Part shown: piece by piece, positions 11,881-22,823 of the stretch
How positions within the stretch are numbered: position 1 is the stretch's first letter
How the letters are laid out: each line of letters begins with the position of its first letter
Assembly (NCBI GenBank): GCA_014529385.2
Contig: CM043968.1
Location: forward strand, 29,201,013 to 29,265,012
DNA length: 64,000 nucleotides
Direction: 5' to 3'
Source of the DNA: Adiantum capillus-veneris
Taxonomy: Eukaryota > Streptophyta > Polypodiopsida > Polypodiales > Pteridaceae
Notes under the pieces: generated by a model
What the model saw: only the letters and a program-made list of their open reading frames with translations
The model's database searches: none
Told to the model about the DNA's origin: nothing
Made by a program: the position numbers and the translations under genes

Positions 11881-12390
11881 AAGTATGACAAGCACCTCAA
11901 GTATCTTAGTCATCACGCATGACAAGCACCTCAAGCACCTTAGTCATCAAGCACGACAAGCACCTCAAGCTTAGGTCGCGTTCCCACATCAAGCTCAGTG
12001 CTAGCTTGCCTAAGGTCAAAGGACTTTTAACACTAACCATTGGAGGTCTTTAATGAAGCTAACCCTAAGTTCTTTTAAGCTCCATTAGATGCATATTTCT
12101 CTTTGATAGACTACCTCCTTTTAGACCCTTATTGAGATGTAATCATCTCTCCTCTTGGTCCCCTGCTGAGGTAAGTTTAGAAGAACCTATTGCACATTGC
12201 TCTTTGATAGGCCATCTCCTTTTGGGTCCCTATTGAGATGCAACCATCTCTTCTTTTGGTCCCGTGTTGAGATAGGTCTAGAAGCACATGTCTCTATTCT
12301 AACTCTTGTTCCCATTTATTCTCCCACATTAAATGATCATTTTAATATGAGAAAATCATTTGGTAAAGTTAGATGTTATATTTTATGACA

Positions 12391-13960
12391 TTATTTATCT
12401 CTTGAAATCATAGTCGTCCTCGACTATGAGGTAGAGAAGATAAAGCCTAGTCATTAGTCCATGTTACTTTAGCGGGTAGAGGATCCCTTTTTACCCTTCG
12501 ACATCATTCCAAGATGGATGACTAATCCATTTGGTGCTTGGGAGACATAGTTGCCGCAAGCATGTCTGCTCTTTAATCCATATCATACTTCCAAAGTAGA
12601 GTGACAAGTTCTACTTGGTGTTTGGGAGACGTCGTCACCACAAACATGATTCTAAGCATGCATACTACTTAAATTTGTGCACATTAAAAAGAGAACTAGT
12701 CTTACAAGACAAAAACATTTTTCATTTAGAATGCATTTTCATATGCTTACTGCAGTGCAACATTGTAAGCATTGACAAGGTTCATAGTATCCTTAAGCTA
12801 GGTTCCTTGCATCTATTTAGCATCTTTAAAAGGATAATTCTTTAACTTAATAATATATCGTCAGATAATCTTACCGTTTCTTAATACCTTATCTTCATGT
12901 CATAGGATGGACTCAGATCGAAGTACTTGATCTCCGATTTTTGGAGGGTCTGCAACTATTGCTTCTTTTGATTGTGCTCCTTTGTAAGGCTTACATAGGC
13001 TCTCATGGAAAACATGGTGCATTAGCCAATGGTTGGGGCAGCTTTAATTGATAAGCCATCTCATTGAGTGGCTTAAGAATTTAAAAAGGAACATAGTATC
13101 TTTTTGCTAGATTAGCATAATACTCTCGGTGGCCCAGAGGATTCTTGCTTGTAGTATGCCTTGGACAAGCCTTGAGAAACTTTAACAAGACCCAATCATG
13201 TTTCTTAAAGGCTAAGGCGCTTCTATGCTTATTAGCAGTAGCCCTTTTTGCCTTTTCTTTGAGATGGATATAACCTCTTTAATCTTTGGAAAATATTCTT
13301 GTGATTCTCGGCTATATTCATCAGCAGTGAAGACCTTCCCACGTACTTTAAGTAGTAAGGGACTTTTGGATCTTCCTTCTTTAACCTCAAAAGGTACTTT
13401 CCCCATAGAAGTATGTACAATATCATTGTACACATACTCTATAAGAGGTAGGTACTTCTATCATTGAGAACATTGATCTACTTCCATGACATATGCTTTA
13501 AGTATATCAAGAACCGTTAGATTAGTTATTTCACTTTGGTCATCCGTTTTGTGGATGATAGGCCGAAAGAGAAATTTAATCTACTTCCTAGATTCTCAAA
13601 GAGACCCTTCTAGAAACTACTGGTCATTCTAGGATCTTTGTCCGACACTATGGGTGTTGGAAATCCACGATGCTTGAAAATTTGAGATCTAGAGAGGGTT
13701 GCCATTTTATGTGCCTTAATAGTCTTTTTGACAAGCATAGAGTGTGTTTTCTTGTTAAGCCTATCGACTGAAACAATCCAAGTTGCTTCCCTCGATCAAA
13801 TCTCAACTTTTGGTATACCACGCATTTTGAAACATACTCTTGTATGTTTACTTTTCATGGTAGACCAACAGAAATACATTTCTACTCCTTGAAGAGTAGA
13901 TTATGGATTCCCTTTTTGCCCCGCATAAGGAAAAGTATGAGATTCATACATGACTTTCTT
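12391..13960 (-). pseudogene. B1 integrase and chromodomain remnant plus 3' untranslated region
   Basis: By alignment to B2, 12391-12755 is the 3' noncoding stretch, about 12755-12960 corresponds to the chromodomain (no ORF survives), and 13212-13435 holds the integrase C-terminal helix region in two overlapping frames. About 13500-13960 matches the integrase catalytic core and zinc finger at DNA level, with many stops. The 3' LTR-adjacent purine-rich tract is weak. It is fully decayed. Confidence 0.7.
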
Positions 13961-14013
13961 ATCGTATGGGTGAGTAACACATAGCCTATTACCTTTTGGA
14001 AGATAACCATCCT

Positions 14014-14640
14014 TCAATGCGAATGGTTTTTTTTCTTCCCTAATGCAAAGGCTATAATTATATACTTAAAGTTTCGATCAGTAGCATACTCATCTATCAT
14101 AAAAGATAGATCATTGTGAGTTGCTATAGACACCACATTTACCCTTGGTCGTTGTGAAAGTGCATCGACCACTTGATTGTGCTTGCCAACAATGTGAGCA
14201 ATATGAAATTTAAATTGCAAAAGAAAAATTTCCCACCTCATTTGTTTGTCGGAGAGCTTGGTTTGTGTCATGAAGTTCTTGAGGCTTTGTGATCCATTCG
14301 TAGGATGAATGGAGTCCCCAAGAGATAGTGTTTCCACGTGTTTAGGGCATATAGAATAGCTAGTAACTCTTTTTCATATTTTCCCATTACTCACTTATCA
14401 AGGTCGAGTCTTTGACTCTCATATGCTATGGCATGCCCTTCTTGAAGCAAAATAGCTTGAAGGCAATCACCACAAGCATCACATTGGACCTCAAATGTCG
14501 TTGAGAGATCTAATAGTGTGAGCACATGTTGAGAGATAGGCTTCTCCTTAAGCTTCTTAAAAGCTTCTTGCACTTTTGCAGTCCATGAATACTTAACGTT
14601 CTTTTTTTCTTAAGTCATGTAATAGACCTGCTATTAGCCA
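14014..14640 (-). pseudogene. B1 RNase H remnant
   Basis: ORF 14391-14573 contains [36 protein letters not shown] split over its length: the substrate-binding fold start with the catalytic Asp in CDACGD. ORF 14014-14337 carries TKLSDKQMRWEIFLLQF and HIAHIVGKHNQVVDAL, the C-terminal end. A stop and a frameshift separate them. Confidence 0.75.
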
Positions 14641-15258
14641 AAAAAAAAAATATTATGAAGCATCTATAGTATGCACACATACCTATAAAGCTTCATACCT
14701 CCTGTAGATTCCTTGGATTAGGACATCCTCTTATTATCTCTAACTTTGTTGGATCCATCCGGATGCCATCCTTAGAGATAATGTGACCTCACTATTGAAT
14801 CTCTTGTAGGAAAAATTCACTTTTCTTTTGATTAAGCTTGTTCTCTCTCACAACTTGAAAGATTACCTGGAGGTGTCGCTTGTACTCCTCAAGAGAATTT
14901 GAGTGGCCTGAAGGTTTTTGTCCATCATGAGTTTGAATGCAGCTGGAGAATTTGTCAGGCCAAGACTTTGTAAATTATCAAATAGATCTTCTACGTGTGA
15001 CACGGGAAATATATTGTTGATAGTAATCTTATTTAGTGCTCTATAGTCGACACACATGTGATATGTGTCGTCTTTCTTTTGCACTAAAAGCAATGGTGAA
15101 CAAAATGGAGAGGAGCCAGACCTCACCATCCTTTTTTCCGCCAATTCATGTACTTTCCTCTTGATCTCCTCTTCTTGAGCTTGTAAAACTCGATAAGGAG
15201 GCTTGTTAGGCAATGAGCTTCCTGGTAGGAGCTCAATTGTATGGTCATCATCCCTCAT
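14640..15258 (-). pseudogene. B1 reverse transcriptase with internal deletions
   Basis: ORF 14863-15258 starts well (LLPGSSLPNKPPYR, FCSPLLLVQKKD, MCVDYRALNKITI, VEDLFDNLQ) but jumps straight to LGLTNSPAAFKLMMDKN. Compared with B0 and B2, the segment with motif A ([10 protein letters not shown]) is missing, and the DDIIIYS motif is missing after LMMDKN. Both catalytic Asp clusters are therefore gone, so this RT could not have been active. The thumb region downstream is out of frame. Confidence 0.8.
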
Positions 15259-15460
15259 TTTAGAGGTAGCTCACTAGGGATGTCATCAATGAAAACATCT
15301 TGGGATCCATTTAGGAAATTAGACAACTATAATTCTTCTTGATTCCCTTTATTGCAGGGGTATGGTGTTCCCCAACTCATTAGCATCTATGTACATGCTC
15401 TTTTTCCTGTAGATGAAGTAGATTCTCCTTTCAAGGAAATCCATGTTGGAAGCCATGCAG

Positions 15461-15864
15461 TTAAACTATAGTGCCCCAACGATTAACATTCTCATGTTTG
15501 AGAGGGGAGATGAAGATTTTTTTTTTGTACACATAGCTTTGGACATGAAGCCTTAATTTTCCAGTTAAGGGAGTAATTGAGAGGTCTTGTCCGTTGATAG
15601 CTCCATCAGATTTCAATGTAGCTCCCATATTGTGGGCTTGTATGCCTAGCTTGGTGGTCAACTCCGTGGATATGAAGTTGTGAGTTGAAATAGGGTCAAA
15701 CAAAATGAAGGCATCATGCTCTTGCATCTTTTCCCAAGCATAGGAAAGGAGAAATCCTTGGCAATGAGCATCCTCTTTTGGAGCTTCAGACATAGAGGCT
15801 CTAGGAGTCTCATTGAGGGCAATTCTCTTGGATCAAGGATGATAACCATGGCCTTGCTCCCCAC
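15461..15864 (-). pseudogene. B1 protease remnant
   Basis: ORF 15461-15793 reads FILFDPISTHNFIS, then LGIQAHNMG, then TPLTGKLRLHVQSY. The fold matches the aspartic protease of chromoviruses, but the active site DSGS has become DPIS, losing the Gly. It follows gag directly, joined through EAPKEDAHC. Confidence 0.75.
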
Positions 15865-17054
15865 ACTTAAAGCATTTGTGGTCCTTATGAAAAGCTTCTA
15901 GCTCTTTAGGAGAGAGTTTATATTTACCTTTGTAAACTCCCTTCTCCTTGGACCGATTGTTGTTGTTGTTGGAATAGCCTTGGTAAGAATTTTGGGCATT
16001 GGTTTTCCCCTTGGCATCACTTTTCTCTTTATTTTCCATGGGCTTGACATTCCATCTAGCACCTTGTTTGAAATTGATGCGCGAAGCAACCATGGTGTGG
16101 TGGATTACTTTGGTGATAGAACCAGGCCATTGAGAGTTGACATACTCGGCCATCTCTTTGGGTAATCCCGCATATAATTGTTTCTTTTGCTCGGCAAAGT
16201 CTATCTTTTGATAGATAGTAGCCTTGAGATGTAAATCCCGAAACTTGTCCACATATTTGTGGATAGACTCATGAGAGAGAAACTTTAAACTTCACCATTT
16301 GGTAAGCACTTTGTCCTTTGCATCACTTGCAAGGAATTGCTTCATGATGGAAACTCGTAGAGTTTTCCATGTCTTTGGGGATTTGCCGTTGCCACGAAGG
16401 CTAGCCCACCATTGACGAGCCAATTTTTGGAAGTGCATAGCTACATGGTGTAGCTTGGAGGACTCCATGAAGCCCTCATCGCCAAAGGCCACATAAAATT
16501 GTTGGATGAAGGACAGTACTTTGTTGGTAGCACCAAAGGTGCCATCATAGGTGAGAAAAGAGATACTCTTTCCTCCCTCTTTAAACTTCTTTAGCTTTTG
16601 TGACCTTTGCAGGGTAAGATTTGCGATGTACTCCCCTCTTGTATTCTCTAGGAGAATAACTATTGCTTTTGTCAGAAGAGGAGGAAGGTAAAGAAGAAGG
16701 AGAAGAGGGTGACCTCTTTCTTGCCCTTTGTTTCCTCTCTTCATTTTTGAAATGACGAGGAGAAGGACTATGGGTTAACCATTTTCTCTTGGGAGGAGTT
16801 GGTGATCGTTTAGTCCGCCTTCTTCATGGAGCCACATCTTCGGAGGAACTTTAGGATTCAGTACTTTCTCGATCTTTGGATTCCTCCTCTCGTATGGGAG
16901 AGAGTCTTCTTTTGGGGGGGCTCATGTTGCCCATAGCATGTTGCAACCTAGTGACAAGATAATTAACAAACATGGAGGCATCATCATTAGAACCTTCATG
17001 TGCAAAATCAAAGGTATCAATGTTCATTCTACTCTCTTGGTCATTGTCAGCCAT
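15833..17054 (-). pseudogene. B1 gag remnant
   Basis: The start at 17054 (MADNDQESRMN) is chosen because B2 and B0 share it. Three ORFs follow (16851-17054, 16292-16744, 15833-16252). A Ser/Lys/Glu-rich N-terminal part precedes the gag core (FLTYDGTFGATNKVL, LARQWWASLRG, FRDLHLKATIYQKIDFAEQK). The nucleocapsid knuckle CFKCGEQGHGYHP has lost its last Cys. Frameshifts at about 16745-16850 and 16255-16290 break the chain. Confidence 0.8.
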
Positions 17055-17455
17055 GTTAATTAAACTTATTTGTTTAATTAGTTTATGCTTTGGCAATTCA
17101 AAACCTTAGTTGCTACTCCTCTTAGCCTTTGAAAATAGGCACTTAAGTATCTACACCCACGGCTCAAATTGGTTAACTATAGAAAGTAGTGGAGTGAGTA
17201 TAACATAGCGAAGTTGCCGAGGGATAGCTCCTTTCAGACTTCTTATGGCTCAATAATGGTAAAGCCGTAGGCAAGTCTAAAAAGACTCCATTATTAAGTC
17301 CAAAGCTCCCGAGGTGTGCACCATATCCCACATAGTGGGCTCAACAAAACCGATAAGACATCCCATTCCCACTTACCCTAATATAATTAACAAAATCAAC
17401 CATTAATAGGCTACTTAAGGAACTCTCTTCTTAAGCAAGAAAAGAGAAACCAAAT

Positions 17456-17467
17456 GCTCTGATACCA
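17456..17467 (-). promoter_or_regulatory. B1 primer-binding site
   Basis: The minus strand reads TGGTATCAGAGC, complementary to the 3' end of initiator tRNA-Met, one base from the 5' LTR. This fixes the element's orientation and LTR boundary. Confidence 0.92.
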
Positions 17468-17468
17468 G

Positions 17469-18159
17469 TGTAATGGAAATGGCCTATGAACTTTGAGAGT
17501 AGCGGAATTAGGAAATTAGATAAAGCACTTTTGTGAGATTACTTTTGTGAGCATAGTGGGTGAACTTAATTGATGGTAGCAACATAAACATGGTACTTAG
17601 TTAACTTGGCATGAAAAATACTTTTACAAGAGAGAGAGTTTAGAGAACATAAAAATTGAGGACGGGATTCATATGGAGTTGGTCCCCCCTTCAATAGGCA
17701 TTTGTATTATAGTTTCTCCCATCAAGAGAGACCTGGTACAATACAATATTTGTGTTCCTTGTGACCTTGGTGATGCAATGAAGATGGAAATCTTCATGCA
17801 TCACAAGCATAACATAAACTTTGTAGAAAGCATTAACTATCCCAACCCTCCGTCCCAAGGCCTCAAACACCTTAGAAGGTGGAGAGAGCTAGCGGGGAAT
17901 GAGGATAGGGAAGAGGAAGAAGAAACATTCCATAGGAGAAAGAAATAGTTCCTCACTTATCATCACTCTTCTTGATAGCATACATAATAGCATAGTAATG
18001 AACATGGAGAAGATGGCAAGCTTAAGCATTGAAGCATGGCTCTTGGTTGGATTTGCATTCCATAGCCAAGAGTGTTGGTGTAGGCTATTACTTCTCACGA
18101 GCTTGGAGAAGGAGGTGGAGTTCCTCAGCTTTCACCCAGTGAGAATGAATCCACAAAAT

Positions 18160-18215
<56 letters not shown>

Positions 18216-19204
18216 TGTATATCCCCCTAGCACCCCCCTTGCTTGCTTGGGGCTAGTTGTAACTTTTCCACATGCTGTAAGCTCATTGGACCCCTCTCCC
18301 TCTAGCCAATCACATGCTACATGCATTCAAGTACATGGGTAGTCTTTTGACAAGTGTCCTCCTTAACCCTCAGAGAGAGAGAGAGCTTGAAAATATCTAG
18401 ATATTTGTTGGATGGAGCTAGAAGCTCATTGGACCCCTCTTTACCAACCAATAGCATTCAAGCACACCAAGTGGTTAAGCATAGGGAGAGTCTTACATGT
18501 GTCCCATGTGCCCTTTGAAAAGGGTTGCCCTTTGGGTGAGTGGAAAGTTAAATCAAAGATTCCCCTAACTTTGGGACTTTCATGCATAGGAAGCTTCTCA
18601 AGCACCTTTCTCATTAAGTTTGTAGGGTCTCTTTTTGACTCAAGCACCTTACCCCCCATTAAGTATGACAAGCACCTCAAGTGCCTTAGGCATCGCGCAT
18701 GACAAGCACCTCAAGCACCTTAGTCATCAAGCACGCACCTTAGTCATCAAGCATGACAAGCACCTCAAGCTTAAGTCAGGTTCCCACCTCAAGCTTAGCC
18801 CTAGCTTGCCTAAGGTCAATTGCCTAAGGTCAAAGGACTTTTCACACTAACCATTGGAGGTCTTTAATGAAGCTAACCCTAAGGTTTTTTAAGCTCCATT
18901 AGATGCACATTGCTCTTTGATAGACTACCTCCTTTTGGACCCTTATTGAGATGTAACCATCTCTCCTCTTGGTCCCCTGCTGAGGTAAGTCTAGAAGAAC
19001 TTATTGCACATTGCTCTTTGATAGACCATCTCCTTTTGGACCCCTATTGAGATGCAACCATCTCTCCTTTTGGTCCCATGTTGATATAGGTCTAGAAGCA
19101 CATGTCTCTATTCTAACTCTTGTTCCCGTTTATTCTCCCACATTAAATGATTATTTTAATATGAGAAAATCATTTGGTAAAGTTATATATTATATTTTAT
19201 GACA
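17469..19204 (-). repeat. B1 5' LTR
   Basis: 1736 bp, TG...CA, followed on the plus side by the duplication TAGGA. It contains a long GT microsatellite (18162-18214) where the 3' LTR has only a short one. Confidence 0.92.
18162..18214. repeat. (GT)n microsatellite in B1 5' LTR
   Basis: About 26 GT dinucleotides. His-Thr repeat ORFs on the opposite strand are artefacts of this run. Confidence 0.95.
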
Positions 19205-20494
19205 TAGGATGAATAGAGTCCCCAAAAGGTAGTGCTTCAATGTATCAAGGGCTTGTAGGAAAGCTAGTAGCTCCTTTTCATAGATGCATGCCCAAGACAC
19301 AATCATCGGAATTGAGTCTTTGACTCTCATTTTCTATGGCGTGCCCTTCTTGAAGCAAGATTGCTCCAAGGCAATCTCCACAAGCATCACATAGAACCTC
19401 AAATGGTTTTGAGAGGTCCAAAAGTGTAAGCACAAGTTGAGAGGTAAGCTTTTCTTTAAACTTATCAAAAGCATTTTTCTCCTTGGTAGACCGTACGTAC
19501 TTAACATTCTTCTTTGTCAAGTCATGTAATGGTCTTGCTATTTGGGGAAACTTAGCTATGAAGCATCTATAATATGCACACATACCAATAAATCTTTTTA
19601 GCTCATGTAGATTCCTTGGGTTAGGCCATCCGTTTTTACCTCTAGCTTTGCTCGATCCATATGGATACCATCTTGAGAGATAATGTGACCTAAGTATTGA
19701 ACCTCTTGAAGGAAAAATTCACTCTTCTTTGGATTAATAAAAATTTTATTCTCTCTCAAAGATTGAAAAGTTACCTGGAGGTATTGCTTATGCTCCTCAA
19801 TGGATTTGGAGTAGATGATGATATCATCGACCAGTAAACATATGGTAGGGTAGAAATATTTTCTTCATCAGGCAATTGAACGTGGCTGAAGCATTTGTCA
19901 ATCCAAAAGGCATGACAAGATATTCATAAAGACCAAACGTTGTGCAAAACACGGTCTTTATGATATCTTCATTCACTATCCTTATTTGATGATAGCCACT
20001 TTTAAGGTCAATCCAATTGAAGTAGGTCGAGCCTTGTAGCTTATCGACAGATCTTCTACCCGTGGTACATGAAACTTGTTTTTGATAGTGATATGGTTTA
20101 GTGCTTGTTGATAGTCCACACATATGCGGTATGTGCCATCTTTCTTTTGCACTAGAAGGACTGGTGAACAAAAGGGAGAGGAACTCGGCCTCACCATCCC
20201 TTTACCTACCAGTTCTTGCACTTGCCTCATAATATACTCTTATTGAGCTTGAGAAACTCTATAAGGAGGCTTATTAAGTGGTGAGCTCCCAGGTAGAAGG
20301 TCTATGTTACGGTCATTATTCCCTAGTTTTGGAGGTAGCTCTCCAGGGATGCCTTCGATATAAACATCTTGGAATCCATTTAAGAAATTAGACAGCTCTA
20401 ATTCCTCTTGATTCCTATCATCTTTACCTAAAACATTAGGATCATTAGTGGATTCTTTGACAAAAATCATGTACGCAAAAATCGATCTTTTCAT
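19205..20494 (-). pseudogene. B0 RT and RNase H remnant
   Basis: Reading down the minus strand: 20240-20494 (protease-RT linker, LSNFLNGFQDVYIEGIPGEL, LLPGSSPLNKPPYR), 19982-20230 ([20 protein letters not shown]), 19824-20171 ([31 protein letters not shown]), then [14 protein letters not shown] in another frame near 19810-19835, and 19278-19583 (RNase H start, FEVLCDACGDCLGAILLQEG). All RT motifs are present but spread over several frames. The C-terminal end lies beyond B1 at 10107-10493. Confidence 0.8.
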
Positions 20495-20888
20495 TCACAA
20501 AAATCTATATACCTGCTCTTTTCCGTGTAGGTGAAGTAGATTCTTCTTTCAAGGAACTTTATGTTGGCAACCACACGGTTGAACCATGGTACCCCTAGGA
20601 TAGCATCCTCATGTTGGAAAGGAAGGATGAAGAAATATTCCTTGTCGACATAGCTTTGGAGATGAAGCCTCAACTTCCCAATTAAGGGCGTGATAGAGGC
20701 TTGTTGTCCCTTGAAAGCTCCATCAGCACTAACCATATCTCCCATCTCGAAAGCTTGTATGCCCAGTTTGGTGGCCAACTCCTTTGATATAAAGTTGTGA
20801 GTAGAGCCATGGTCAAAGAGAATAAGGGCATCATGCTCCCCGCTCCCTCACCTTTCCCCAAGCATAGGAAAGGGATGAGCCTTTGCAA
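20491..20888 (-). pseudogene. B0 protease remnant
   Basis: Two overlapping frames encode it. The active-site region reads FDHGSTHNFIS at about 20785-20830 (DSGS changed to DHGS), then ELATKLGIQAFEMGD and TPLIGKLRLHLQSYVDKE with WFNRV further on. Order and spacing match B1. Confidence 0.7.
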
Positions 20889-22160
20889 TGAGTTTCCTCT
20901 TTTGGAGCTTCAACCATGGAAGCTCTAGGAGTGTCATTGTGTACATTTCTTTTGGGGCAAGAACGATAACCATGTCCTTGATCCCCACACTTAAAGCATT
21001 TATGGTCTTTACGAAATGCCTCTAATTCTTTGGGAGAGAGATTATTTTTACCTTGTAAGCTCCTTTCTTCTTGGACTTGTTGTTGTTGGTGTTGGTGTTG
21101 CCTTGGAAAGAGTTTTGAGCATTGCTCTTCCCTTTATCTTCATTTCTATCCTTGTTTTCCATGGGCTTGAAATTTCTTCTCGCCCCTTGTTGGAAATTGA
21201 TCCTTGAAGCAACCATAGTGTGGTGGATAACTTCGGTGATAGTGCTAGGCTATTGTGAGTTAACATACTCGACCATTTCTTCAAGAAATCCTGCACAAAA
21301 TTGTTGCTTTTGTTTGGCAAAGTCTATCCTTTGAAAGACTGTAGCTTTGAGATGTAAATCCCAAAACTTGTCTACATATTTGTGGATAGACTCATTGAAG
21401 AATAGCTTCAAGCTTCACCATTCAGTGAGCACTTTGTCCTTGGCATCACTTGCAAGGAATTTCTTCATTATGGAAACTCGTAGAGTTTTCCATGTTCTTG
21501 GGGCTTGGCCATTCCCATAGAGACTAGCAGGCGCATCGAACTATTGGATGAAGTCCAAAACTTTGTCTGTAGCACCAAAGGTGCCATCATAGGGGAGAAA
21601 AGAGAAAGAGGTCACCCTCTTCTCCATCTTCATCATCTTCCTCCTCTTGTATTCTTTAGGAGAATAGCCACTACTTTCATCAGGAGAGGAGGAAGATGAT
21701 GAAGATGGAGAAGAAGGGGACCTCTTTCTCATCTTTCTCCCTTCCTTGTCAGAAGGATGAGGAGAAGGACTATGCGGTGATCGTTTCCTCTTAGGAGGAG
21801 TTGGTAATTGTTGAGATTGTCCTCTTCATGGAGCCACATCCTCCGAATCACTTCTTTCTCTTTCAATTGTTTCCTCTTCTTTTTCCCGCACCGGAGAGAG
21901 TTTTATTTTGGAAATATCATTAAGAGGCTTCCTAAGCTCTCTCTCGTCTTGGGGACTTTGAAGGAGGCCACAAGTGCGAGGTCGTTGGGTAACTTCAACT
22001 TGTAGGGGTTGCCCATAGATTGTTGCAGCCTAGTGACAAGGTAGCTCACAAGCATGGGGCATCTTCAGTAGCACCTTCATGTGCAAAATCCAAAGTTATC
22101 AACATTCATTCTACTCTCTTTACTATTCTCAGCCATGCTAATTAAACTTATGTAAGTAGT
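20889..22160 (-). pseudogene. B0 gag remnant
   Basis: The start is MAENSKESRMNVDN within ORF 22077-22310. Further pieces are 21541-21732 (Ser-rich block, FLPYDGTFGATDKV), 21048-21320 and 21022-21216 (MVASRINFQQGARRN). The nucleocapsid knuckle CFKCGDQGHGYRSC at about 20960-21000 is intact here, unlike in B1 and B2. Several stops and deletions break the frame. The leader above 22160 diverges from the other copies and has no primer site before 22383. Confidence 0.75.
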
Positions 22161-22542
22161 ACTTTGTGCTTTGGTACCCTCAAAACCGTAGTTTCTACCC
22201 TTCTCGACTCTTGAAAATCGGCTCTCAAGCAACCACACCCATGATTTAGGGATTGTTGATTGCATTAGGAAGAAGAAGAAGTAACATGGCATGCTCATTT
22301 TCTCTACCATCTATATTAGTATGCTAAGCTAATCTACAAGAGTAATCTATGGTGAGGATGGTACTTCTTTCTCGTATGTTACCCATGTGGTTAAGCTTAG
22401 TGAGAGTCTGACATGTGTCCCATGTGTCCTTTTAGAAAAGGGGTACCCCTTGAGTGGTGGAAGGTTAGGTCAAAGATTCTCTTAAATTTGGGACTTTTAT
22501 GCATAGGAAGCTTCTCAAGCAACTTCCTCATTAAGTGTGTAG

Positions 22543-22734
22543 TGAAGGAGTACGAGCGGAAGTGTGACGCGAGAGAGAGTGTGAGAAGAAGAGCACGACG
22601 ATATGGTGAACTCGCTCTACTGTAATGTGTAGAGCATAGTGAGTTCTTATTAGGTTTTAACAAAAGAATATGTGTACATACCTGGCGGCCCGCCCACTTA
22701 CCTGGGTGACCACATTGGGCTTTATACCCCAACA
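22543..22734 (-). repeat. C1 3' LTR
   Basis: 192 bp, preceded on the minus strand by the polypurine tract AAGTGGGAGGT (22735-22745) that primes plus-strand DNA synthesis. Confidence 0.93.
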
Positions 22735-22823
22735 ACCTCCCACTTAAAGTCCAATGTGGTACTTTAAGTGTGAGAGAAGCTACTATACAAGCTAATATAC
22801 AAGACATGTAGAGAAGTGATGTA

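Larger units (their letters stand above)
10529..12390 (-). repeat. B1 3' LTR
   Basis: 1862 bp, the partner of 17469-19204 (1736 bp). It carries a longer GA run (11398-11452) and about three 76-bp minisatellite units (about 11640-11880), where the partner has about one. These length changes explain most of the size difference. Confidence 0.9.
10529..19204 (-). mobile_element. Element B1: complete-ended gypsy chromovirus copy
   Basis: Both LTRs are present (17469-19204 as 5', 10529-12390 as 3'), with plus-strand ends TGTAATGG and TTATGACA, i.e. TG...CA. A perfect 5-bp duplication TAGGA flanks it (10524-10528 and 19205-19209). A primer-binding site complementary to initiator tRNA-Met lies next to the 5' LTR. 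Internal order on minus is gag, protease, RT, RNase H, integrase, chromodomain remnant. Domains are damaged: RT lacks motif A and the YxDD region, and the protease reads DPIS instead of DSGS. Confidence 0.92.

Noticed and set aside
17456-17467. Part of a tRNA-Met gene
   Set aside because: Only 12 bases match and they sit next to an LTR, so this is a primer-binding site (also at 27867, 35628, 40584, 46039).
18132-18326. ORF encoding a His-Thr repeat protein
   Set aside because: It is the translation of a GT/CA microsatellite; the same holds for the ORFs at 37994-38254 and for the Ser-Leu/Arg-Glu ORFs at 62780-63449.
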